A stretch of 64,000 bases of DNA. It comes from Sipunculus nudus (taxonomy: Eukaryota; Annelida; Sipuncula; Golfingiida; Sipunculidae). Location of the stretch: the NCBI GenBank assembly GCA_026874595.1, contig CM049317.1:78381415-78445414 (forward strand). Reading direction: 5' to 3'. Positions within the stretch are counted from its first letter, which is position 1, and every line of letters starts with the position of its first letter. The position numbers were made by a program, and so were the translations under genes. Positions 31,267 through 43,877 of this stretch are shown here, piece by piece. The notes beneath the pieces were generated by a model that did no database searches, was not told where the DNA came from, and saw only the letters and a program-made list of their open reading frames with translations.

Positions 31267-34200
31267 TTATTATTATTATTATTGTTATTTGACTGGTACC
31301 TGAACAGTTTTTGAGGCAACACTTACTGGAGAAGAATATTTGTTAGTCTCTTGATTGAAGCTTAGATTGAACTCATGAACTCGTGTACGAGTAAATATGT
31401 GAAAAAAATCGGTCATAAATGAAATTTCTCCACAGGGTAAATCTCTGGTGTCCCTCAGCATATACTAGTAGTCATATTGTGTGTACACTGCTACAGCCCT
31501 GGGATGTACATGTAACTATAACCGTAAAAAGCCCGAGGTAACAAACTTAATCCCCGAAACTGTGCGCTCAAGGAAGTACGTGTGTCTATATACACATGCA
31601 TTTCCCTATAAACACTGGGACCTTTACAGTTCAGCAATTATGCCTTGGTTGATGTTGACTTACGATGTGCTGCAAACCCACCAACAACAAGGCTTGGGCT
31701 GAACAGAAGAGTTGGCAGCAGATCCATTTAATATCTAATTTCTCAATAAGAAATTCTAAATGCTATATTTAATTATTCATATTCTGATCTGCACAGATAA
31801 TGAAGATCAGAACTGCATAGTAAATTTTATCTTATTTAAAAATAAATCGAGTTCCTACAGTTTCAAAATCCTGTTGTTATTATTATTAATACTATTCATT
31901 TTACAGAGAGCAACCCCCAATGTATTATAGTATCTAACTCAAGAACTGTAATCCTGTTCTTGTGAAAAGATTCAGCGTGTTTCCACTTTAATAATTGGAG
32001 CCGTAAAACTGAGCCTCCTCCAAAATAAAACCTGTTCCGTCACCTGTGTATATGATTATTTATTTATAACACTAGGTTTTGTCCTGCCATAATAGAAAAT
32101 ATTATAAAACCTTAAAACCTAATTATTCTTAAAGCCTGTATCTGAAGTTCACTTTTATGTTGATTCCAAACATATATATCCCTCAATATACATCAATATA
32201 TCTGCGAACATCTATCGTTAATTATTCAACTATTTTATTATAAATGCATTTATGATTTATTAATATCGTATTCTGGTGTTAAGGCCTCAAATAAAAAGTA
32301 TAATTGATCTTGTTCCTACACACAAGCAATACAATAACAATAGAATAAATACAAATAAATCACACAGTCCTTGCATGTATTAGACTGGACAGAAAAGCAG
32401 TTATTTAATAAAATATTTTTAAAATATTAAAATTAAAAAAATGGATAATAAAAAGAACATTATGCAAAATACACTCCAAATGCACCAAATGCAAGAATAA
32501 CAAAAAGAAAGTACAACGATTAAAAAAACAAAACATCAATGGTCACATAATGCATAACATAATAATAAGAAGAAAAGAAAAGAAGAAGAAGAAAAAAAGG
32601 AAAAACAATTCAATGATACACCCTTTAAATGATCCTAAAACAAGCTATACAAAAAGTAAACAAGTAATACAACAAAAATACAAGAGATTAATATAGAATG
32701 CATAACATAACATACAATGAACGAAAGTTTATACCCACCAGTTTTCTTGCCTGTGAGAGTAATCAATATATATTATATATATATTTATTTCTAGCACAAG
32801 AATCAATACATTATAGGGCAGACTTATCAGGACACAAGACATAGATGCAACATAAAAAGGTATACTCTCTACTTGGGAACCGTTCATTACAAAGCATTTT
32901 TTTTTGTCTTACATACGTATGATCATTTGTTATGGAGATATTTATCAGTGAATTACTGAACATACGAACATTATGCATATTCTTGTGTACATATATGTAC
33001 ACTGGAATTTCTCCTGAAAGTCAGTCCATTATTTTATCTGATTATGTGGACATGTTACCTCATTTATGCATTGTCTTCCTTGTATATGATTTTAAATTGC
33101 CACATGATTATATACATCAGCGGTATTGGATTCAGTGTATGGATCAAAAGACCATAAGTGTCATATATCAGAGGTATTGGATACAATGTATTTCGAAAGA
33201 TAGACCGTAAGTGCCTTAGATCAGAGGTATTTGTTACACTGTATGGATCGATACACCGTAAGTGCCATAGATCAGTGGCATTTGATACAATGTGTGGATC
33301 GATATACCGTATTTGTCATAGATCGGTGGTATTGGATACAATGTATGGATCTGTAGACCGTATTTGCCATGGACCAGAGGTATTTGATACAATGTATGGA
33401 TCGATAGCCCTTATGTGCCATAGATCAGAGATATTGGATACAATGTATGGATATGTAGTCCGTATGTGATATAGATCAGAGGTATTTGATACTCTGTATG
33501 GATCGATAGACCGTAAGTGCTATAGATCAGAGGTATTGGATATAATGTATGGATCGATAAACCATATGTGCCATAGATCAGAGCTATTGGATAGACCGTA
33601 TGTGTCATAGATCGGAGTTATTGGATACAATGAATTGATCGATAGACCTTATGAACCATAGATCAGAATCACTTGATACAATGTCTGGGTCGATAGACTC
33701 TATTTGCCATAGATCAGAGGTATTTGATACAGTCGTGGGGTATTCGTATTCAGTATTCGTATTTATTGTATTCGAATACAGGTATTTTCAGTATTCTTAT
33801 TCGTCTTCGAAAATATTTGGAAAAAGTACAAAAGTATTTGTATTCGTATTTAAATACATTGCAGAAGTATTCACATTCATGAATACTTTTCATGAATACA
33901 TGCAGTATACATTAAGGTTTTACCTTATGTTACCTTTTGTCCTTTATCAATTTGGAAAATGTGCCATTATTTCAATGGTGATTGATTTGGACCCACTTAA
34001 CATATGCACACTACCAATCTTATTTACACATAATTTATTACATTTTTTTACTTTATTCATATTAAATTAATATGAATGTGTTTATTCTGTCATGTGTATG
34101 TACATCTCAATTAGTCAGACCCTCTTTTTATTTCTACATTTATCCTACACCAATGTTCTTTATACATACTAGACAACAGGTATCTACATGGGGCAAGCAC

Positions 34201-37200
34201 TGCTGTCCATATCCTCAGCTCTGTACCCTTTATATCTGATAATGCCACAATGAACTTCCTGTGTAGAGGCTGGAGGTAGCTAGGCCAGCAAGCTACTAGC
34301 CCAAGTCCACTCAAGTTCCAAGGATTGAAAGCTTAGTTATTACCCCTGCCTGGTCTAGGTAGCAGCCCTGACAGGAATGACAGCTCAGTACCTCACTTGA
34401 CCAAACCTGATGTTTATTTCCAGTATCTTGGTGCACTATAATCACATAACTATGAATTCAGTACCTAGATACAGGTACAAGTAACTGGCCCCAGTTCTGT
34501 TCAGTGTACACACTAGCCAACTTTAGACACGGGGCATGTCATCAAACCCCCTGTATCTATCCTTTGCTAGTAGCTGTATAATTCTGTTGATAATATAATG
34601 CGGCAATGATTTCCTGTTTAAGAGGCTTTAGGTTGACCAGCTTGCAAGCCAGGTAGCTAGCTACCAATGCAGCAAGGATGAATGCTTTGTAATTACCCCT
34701 GCCTAAGATGGCTAACTGCCCTGACAGGGGTGACAGCTTTGTACATGCAATTGACCCAAGCCTGTTGTCCATTTCAATTTGTCCATGGATCGATAGACCA
34801 TATGTGTAATGGAACAGAGGTATTCCATACACTGCATAGTTTGAATGACCATATGTGTCACAGATCAGAGGTATTGGATGAAAAGTATGGATCGAAAGAC
34901 CATAGGTGTCATCGATCAGAGGTTTTGGATACAATGCATGGATCTATAGATCATATTTGTAATAGATCAGAGTTATTGAATAAAATGCATTGATCGATAG
35001 ACCATATGTGCCATAACTCAAAGGTATTCAATACAATGAATAGAGAGACAGACCATATGTGCCATAATCAGAGGTATTGGATAAAATGTACGGATCGACA
35101 GACCGTAAGTGTCAAAGGTCAGAGGTATTGGATACAATGTTCGAATCGATAGACAATATGTGTCATGGATCAGGAATACTGGATACAATGCATGGATCTA
35201 TAGACCATATTTCTAACAGATCAAAGGTATTGGACACAATGCGTTGATCGATAGACCATATGTGTCACGGAACAGAGGTATTCCAAACAATGCATAGTTG
35301 AATTCACCATATGTGTCATAGATCAGAGGTATTGGATGAAAAGTATGGATCGACAGACCATATGAGTTATAAATCAGAGGTATTGGATACAATGTTCGGA
35401 TCGATAGACCATATTTGCCATAGATCAGAGATATTGGATACAATGTATGGATCGACAGACCGTATGTATCAAAGATTAGAGGTATTTGACACAGTGCATG
35501 GATCTATAAACAATATGTGTCTTGATGGATCAGAAGTATTGGATACAATGCATTGATCTATAGACCATATTTGTAATAGATCAGAGTTATTGGATACAAT
35601 GCACTGATCGATAGACCATATGTGTCAGGAACAGAGGTATTCCATACAATGCATAGTTGGATTGACCATATGTGTCATAGATCAGAGTTATTGGATGAAA
35701 AGTATGGATCGATAGACCATATGTGTCATGGAACAGAGGTATTCCATACACTGCATAGTTTGATTGACCATATGTGTCACAAATCAGAGGTAATGGATGA
35801 AAAGTATGGATCGAAAGACCATATGTGTCATGAATCAGAGGTATTGGATACAATGCATGGATCTAAAGAATATATTTATAATAGATAAGAGTTATTGGAT
35901 ACAATGCACGGATCTATAGACCATATTTGTAATAGATCCCACTTATTGTAAACAATGAATGGATCGATAGACCATATGTGTCATGAAACAGAGGTATTCC
36001 ATACACTGCATAGTTTGATTGACCATATGTGTCACAGATCAGAGGTATTGGATCAAAGGTATGGTTCGATAGACCATATGTGTCATGGAACAGAGGTATT
36101 CCATACACTGCATAGTTTGATTGACCATCTGAGTTTTAGATCAGAGGTATTGGATGAAAAGTTTGGAATTAAAGGCAATATGTGTCATGGATCAGAGATA
36201 TTGGATACAATGCACGGATCTATAGACCATATTTGTAATAGATCAGAGTTATTGGATACAATGCATGGATCGATAGACCATATGTGTCAAGGATCAGAGG
36301 TATTGGATATAATTTCATGGATCCATAGACCATATTCGTAGTAGATCAGACTTATTGGAGACAATGCATGGATCGATAGACCATATGTGTGATGGAACAG
36401 AGGTATTCCATACACTGCATAGTTTGATTGACCATATGTGTCACAGATCAGAGGTATTGGATGAAAAGTATGGATCGAAAGACCATATGTGTCATGAATC
36501 AGAAGTATTGGATACAATGCATGGATCTAAAGAATATATTTGTAATAGATAAGAGTTATTGGATACAATGCATGGATCGATGGACCATATGTGTCAAGGA
36601 TTAGAGGTATTGGATACAATGCATGGATCTATAGACCATATTTGTAATAGATCAGACCTTATGTAAACATGAATGGATCGATAGACCATATGTGTCATGG
36701 AACAGAGGTATTCCATACACTGCATAGTTTGATTGACCATATGTGTCACAGATCAGAGGTATTGGATGAAAAGTATGGATCGATAGAGCATATGTGTCAT
36801 GGAACAGACGTATTCCATACACTGCATAGTTTGATTGACCATATGTGTCACAGATCAGAGGTATTGGATGAAAAGTTTAGAATGAAATACCATATGTGTC
36901 ATGGATCAGAGGTATTGGATACAATGCATGGATCTATAGATCAAATTTGTAATTGATCAGAGTTATTGGATACAATGCATGGATCGATAGACCATATGTG
37001 TCATGGAACATAGGTTTCCATACACTGCATAGTTTGATTGACCATATGTGTCACAGATCAGAGGTATTGCATGAAAAGTTTGGAATGAAAGACGGTATAT
37101 GTCATGGATCAGAGGTATTGGATACAATGCATGGATCTATAGAATATATTTGTAATAGATCAGAGTTATTGGATACAATGCATGGATCGATAGACCATAT

Positions 37201-40200
37201 GTGTCAAGGATCAGAGGTATTGGATACAATGCATGGATCTATAGACCATATTTATAATAGATCAGACTTATTGGATACAATGCATGGATCGATAAACCAT
37301 ATATGTCATGGAACAGAGGTATTCCATACACTGCATAGTTTGATTGACCATATGTGTCACAGATCAGAGGTATTGTATGAAAAGTATGAATCGATAGACC
37401 ATATGTGTCATGGAACAGAGGTATTCCATACACTGCATAGTTTGATTGACCATATGTGTCACAGATCAGAGGTATTGGATGAAAAGTTTAGAATGAAATA
37501 CCATATGTGTCATGGATCAGAGGTATTGGATACAATGCATGGATCTATAGATCAAATTTGTAATTGATCAGAGTTATTGGATACAATGCATAGATCGATA
37601 GACCATATGTGTCATAATTCAGAGGTATTCCATACAATGTAAAGATTGACAGACTATATGTGTCATAATCAGTGGTATTGGATAAATTGTACGGATCGAT
37701 AGACCGTAAGTGTCATAGATCAGAGCCATTGGATACAATGTATTTCGAAAGATAGACCGTAAGTGCCTTAGATCAGAGGTATCTGATACACTGTATGGAC
37801 CGGCAGACCGTAAGTGCCATAGATCAGTGGTATTTTATAGAATGTATGGACCTGTGGACCGTATATGTCATAGATCAGAGGTACTGGATACAATGTATGG
37901 ACCGACCAACCCAATGCCATACATCAGAGGTATTGGATACAATGTATTGATCGACAGACCATATGTGTCAAAGATCAGAGTTTTTGGATACAGTGTATGG
38001 ATCGATAGACCATATGTGTCATGGATCAGAGGTATTCTTTACAATGCATTGATGGATTGACCATATGTGTCTTAGATCAGAGGTACTGGATACAATGTAT
38101 GGATTGATAGACTATGTGTCATAGATCATAGGTATTGGTTACACTATAAGGATCGATAAACAATATTTGCCATAGATCAGAGGTATTGGATACAATGTGT
38201 GGATCGATAGACCATATGTGTCATAGGTCAGTTGTATTGCATACAATTGTCACGGAACCTAATATGAACAGATCACGTATGCGTTATGAACATAAATTAT
38301 GTAATTGAGAAAAAAAATCAGATTCTTTAACACTAGGCAGCGTGAAATGTCTAGGGGAATGAATAAAGAAGTCAGTGGTTTTTTGTTAACAAATAACTAT
38401 AATTTATTCTTAATTTTACAATACAATAAATCAATACAATTACACAGTAAAAAACAGAGTGCACAGTACCTGGATACCACCATTGTCACAGCGGCAAGTC
38501 CTTTTATATATAGGCCGGACGAACAGTTCACACAAATTCTCTCGGAGAATAACAGTCCAATGTATAGCTCTTGTAACAATCCCGAAAGTAAATTGAAGAT
38601 CATATAAGATCCGTCACAAATTCAGAAGAATATCTGAAGAAAATCTATATAATTGCCGAACTTATCGGAATAGGTACCACTAACTGACGTACACGCTTCT
38701 GTGTCCGCTGGAATATTCTCTAACCTCTATCCAGGCTCTAAAACACAGCTTATAACTTATCACCTCATACGCAGAATTTTTCCATTTCTCGAACAATCTA
38801 AAGGATCTAACACAATACACACGTTCAAAAAACATACTAGAACAAAGAACGCTGTGTATCTAGGGTTCAACCAATGCGGATTAAACCGAGCCTGCAAAAT
38901 TCGACCAGGCGAGGCCGCTATAACACGAGCTACGCGTGGCACACAAACCAAACGCCAACAACACATCGAATATCCGTGTGCACAATGAAACAATCATAAG
39001 ACCGCTGCACACAATAAAGAGGGGCAGCTGTAACACTCCCCCTCCTCTATGAAAAAAAAGAAATTTTTCTCAAAATTTTCTTTTTGCGATCACAGTCACT
39101 TAATTATTATAACATTTCAAAACCATCTTATTTACAACATTACATAAACATCTCCTTTATAACATTTCATAAACATCTAGATAAGCAATCGGCAGGACAA
39201 TGTCTTTCCCTTTAATGTGTTTGATTTCAAGGTTGTAATCTTGTAAGAACAAACTGCATCTCAACAATCTTTTATTTTAACACTTCAACTTGTTCAAGAA
39301 CGTGAGGGGATTGTGATCACTAAAGATAACGATAGGCTTGACTGATGAAGTAACATAAACTTCAAAATTTGCAATGCCAAAATCAAAGCCAAACATTCTT
39401 TTTCAATAATGGAGTGGTTTTTCTGGTTTGGATTAAACTTTCTTGAGAAAAAAACAAATTGGATGATCTATGCCATCATTGCTTTCTTGTAACAACAATG
39501 CATCAGCAGCAGTATCACATGCATCTATAGCTAACTTAAAAGGTACAGAAAAGTCTGGAGCTGCTAAAACTGGTAAACTTTGAAGAACCGCTTTCAAATT
39601 CTGAAACGCATTTTCACTCTGAACATTCCATACAAACTTTTGTTCCTTCTTTAACAATTGGTCAAAATTTCAGCTACAGCAGAAAAAGTTGAACAAAACT
39701 TCCTGTAGTATCAAAAAATACCAAGAAAACGCATTATTTGTTTTTGTTCTCTGGTCTAGGCAATGCAGAAATAGTACTTAGCATCAACAGGTTTTATTTG
39801 GCCCTGCCCTACAATATGACCAAAATGTTACTTGTGCATGACAAAACTCAGATTTTTACTAAGTTGACGATCAGACGCGCTTCACCGAATCTTTCAAAGT
39901 TATCGCGAAGAATTTGCAGATATTTTTCCCAGGTGTCGCTGTACACGATGAGGTCATCAATATATGCGTCGCAATCCCGAATGCCCCTGACAACCATATG
40001 GATGAGGCGCTGGAACGTGGCTGGCGAGTTCTTCATGCCAAACGGCATAACATTATACTAGTACAGTCCTTGCGGCGTCACTAATGCGGACACTTCTTTC
40101 CCTCGCTCTGTCAGCGGAACTTGCCAGAATCCTTTTAGCAAGTCAGACTTGGAAACATATCTGGAGCTACCGACTCCGTCAATACAAGCATCGATCCTCC

Positions 40201-43200
40201 GAATCGGGAACGGGTCAGTCTTGGTGACAGAGTTCATTTTTCGATTATCTGTGCACATACGGTAACTCCCATCAAGTTTTGGCACAAGAATACATGGTGA
40301 ACTCCAGTTACTGTTACTTGGTTCAATAAAATCATTGTCCTGCAAATACTGAATCTAATCCTGTACATACCCCTCCTTTTCTGGATTCAGTCAATAAGGA
40401 GGCTGCTTGACTGCGCTTTCCTCGTCAACATCGACGTCATGGCACAATATGTTAGTTCGCTTTGGAATTTTACTTTACAAATGCTCATAATTCCGCATCA
40501 GTTTCTTCAGGTCTTGTTGTTGTTGTGCGGTAAGGTGTGTAATGGTACTGTACCACACAGAATGTCTACAGCACACTTACAATCAGTATCTACTTTAACT
40601 GGGTCAGGGTCAGTGTTTACACAATTCACAGCAGTAACACTATGTACAACACCTGATGTGCTATTTCTGCCATAATAAGGTTTCAACACGTTAACATGGC
40701 ACAGTTGTCCCTTCTAACGCCTATCTGGTGTCAACAGTATGTAACCCAAATCACTGACTTTCTTATCAACAATGTAAGGACCAAAATTCCTAGCTAGCAG
40801 AGGTCCGCCAGGGATGGGAAGCAAGGCAAGGACCTTTTCACCAGGCTCAAACATCCTTCTTAAAGTGTTCCCACTTTACTTTGTGCAGATTCCAGAATGT
40901 CCCCGTAATCTCACAAGCACTGTGCAGTTTAGAGCAAAAGTCTGAGACACACTGCAGTAAACCAAGAGAATCAGGATTTTCACACAAGAGTTTTTCTTTA
41001 AGCAGTTTCAATGGAGGGTCAGTTCGCGGTCCATGTCTGAAAACTAGTTCAAAGGGACTGAAACCCAAGGATTCTTGAAAGGATTCTCTGACAGCAAACA
41101 GCAATTCCTTCATCCCAGTCTTCCTGTGTGTCATAGCAATAGGTCTTAATCATGTTTTTTAAAGTCTGGTGAAAACGCTCGAGGGAGTCTTGACTTTCAG
41201 GATGGTATGGCGAAGAGCTGTACTGTTTTATACCTAGTTCAAGCATAACTTCCTGGAATAATGCCAGACATAAAATTAGACCCTTGGTCAGACTGGACGG
41301 ATTTTGGTAATCCAAACGTTGTAAAAACTTGATCAGAGCTTTGAAAACACTTTTGGCATTAATATTATGCAATGTTATTGCCTCAGGGAACCTGGGAGAT
41401 ATGCACATAATTGTCAGCAAGTATTCATGTCCAGATTTTGTTTTGGGCAGTGGTCCAACACAATCAACAATAACCCTACTGAAAGGATCCTCGAAAGCAG
41501 GAATAGTCCCAAGTGGGCCCTTAAGAGGATTCTGATTAGGCTTGCCTACCATCTGGCATGTATGGCATGATTTTCAATATAGTACAACCTCTTTCCTGAG
41601 GTTAGGCCGATAGAAGTGTGTACTAACTTTCTGATAAGTTTTATTTATACCTAAATGGCCAGCAAAAGGAGCTTCATGTGCCATGCTAAGAATTTCACTG
41701 CGATAACTTTTGGGCATTACTATTTGATGTTTGATGGCCCAGTCATCATCAGCGCATACATCAGGTGGTCGCAATTTACGCATTAGCACTCCATTTTTAA
41801 AATAGAAACAAACTGGGTTCTGTGACAGTTCATCTTTAGAAACTGCCCTGGGAAACAAACATGAAATATCAGGGTCCTTATGCTGTTCCGCGATAAGTTC
41901 TGACCTTAAAAATGCTGTATCCTGTACGGACGAGTCATTAGACGAGTCACTAGTGACTCCGAGAGTCTTGTTATCTGGAACATTATCCTCACGTGTGTTT
42001 TCTTGGCCATAGATCTAGTTACAGATCTAGTTACAAACCAGGAATAACCTGACTTTCAGGATTAGTGTCACTATTGGTACAGCCTGTACTTTTTCAACTG
42101 CAACGTCATTCCCTAGTAGCAACTGAATTCCCGTGAAGGGGAAAGTAGTTCTCATTCCCTAAGTTATATTCCAAGAAATCAAATCTGACTTTAAATGGAT
42201 ACTGTTAAGCGGAACTGAAGTGTGCTTGTCTGAAAGCACACTGGTGCATATACACCAGTAAAAGACCTATTAGAAAATGGCAATGCGTTTGCTAACATGA
42301 GAGTCTGGCCTGAACCAAAGTGATACAAAACCATCATGTATGAATGGCTCAAATAACTCCATTTCAGAGTCAGGAGAGGAATCTACTACATATATCAGAG
42401 GTATGGATACAATGTATGGATCAATAGACCATATGTGTCATATATCAGAAGCACTGGATACAATATATGGATCGATAGACCATATGTGCCATAGATCAGA
42501 GGTATTTGATAAACTGTATTGATCGATAAACCATATATGTCATAGATCAGAAGTAATGGATACAATGCATGGATCGATAGACATATGTGTCATAGATCAG
42601 AGGTACTGGATACAATGTTCGAATAAAAGACCGTATTTGCCATGGATCAGAGGTATTGGATACAATGTACGGATCGATAGACCTTAAGAGCCATAGATCA
42701 GAGGCACTGGATCAAATGTATGGATCGATTAACCATATTTGTCATAGATCAAAGGTATTGGATAAACTGTATGGATCGATGGACCGTATGTGTCATAGAT
42801 CCGAGTTATTGGATACAACGTATTGATCTTTAGACCGTATGTGCCATAGATCAGAGGTATTGGATACAATGTATGGATTGATTAACCGTATGTGTCATAG
42901 ATCAAAGGTAAGTAAAATGTATGGATCGATAGACCGTATGTGTCATAGGTCAGAGGTTTTGGATACACTGTTTGAATCAAAGAACGTATTTGCCATGGAT
43001 CATAGGTATTGGATACAATGTATGGATCGATAGACCTTATGTGCCATAGATCAGAGGTATTGGAGACAATGTATGGATCGATTAACCGTATGTGTCATTG
43101 ATCAGTGGTATCGGATACAATGCATGGCGCGATTAACCGTATGTGTAATAGATCAGAGGTATTGGATACAATGTATGGATCGATAGACCATCAGTGTCAT

Positions 43201-43835
43201 ATCAGAGGCGCACATTAAACGACATTACTAACTGAGTGATTCGATTTTTTTTAGTTTGTCTGAGTTAAATCCAGTGATATGCTATCTGCAGTATAGCTGT
43301 GTTCCAACCCATGTATGGCGTAAATGCGTGAACTGGCAGAAGTATACAGTGGTACGATGAATCTATAGCAGGTCTGGACTGATGCTGAAGTTGCTGGAGT
43401 AATGTTATTTTCTCGTTAAGACCCTGTTTTAACAATCGCCAGAAGAGCGATATTCAAGCATAAATGTACCTATGCATAAACCAACGAACATACCGATAAA
43501 GCACAGGGGCGTGAGCGATCATTCACGCATACAAAGACAAGGTATCATGGAAACATAACGGATCTATGGCAGGGGATTGCCGGGGATAGGTTGCATGGCT
43601 GCCGGCATACCCGTTAGGCAAATGGTACATACGTATATATTTATATACATAACTAACTGTGGTTATCCTTAAAAGTAACTAGTTACACTATATGACAATG
43701 TCTGTCTTACAATAATGAGATATATAAAAACAACAGTCTTTTCCATATCAATACAAATTCAAATAAACAGACTGATTTTTCAGTCAATTTGTAAAATTTA
43801 CAAATTGACTGATTTTACACAATCCAAGTATATAT

Positions 43836-43877
<42 letters not shown>

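Larger units (their letters stand above)
29574..33109. other. Distal part of lectin intron 3: no gene seen, some simple repeats
   Basis: Contains a G run near 29.76 kb, a quasi-periodic GAATGC-rich patch (30.21-30.58 kb), an (ATT)n tract (about 31.23-31.28 kb) and an A/G-rich stretch near 32.4-32.7 kb. A block at 31.97-32.16 kb resembles 44.77-44.95 kb. A short frame starting MDDLDIMPCSRLF near 30.59 kb is not recognisable. Confidence 0.45.

Noticed and set aside
33158-37567. Many 17-residue-repeat frames (CHRSEVLDTMYGSIDRM-type) on both strands
   Set aside because: By-products of the 51-bp satellite; frequent stops break them wherever the unit varies.
38248-42372. Intact insertion of the LTR element with target duplication
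   Set aside because: The 5' LTR, gag and most of protease are missing and the satellite phase differs on the two sides, so no target duplication can be assigned.
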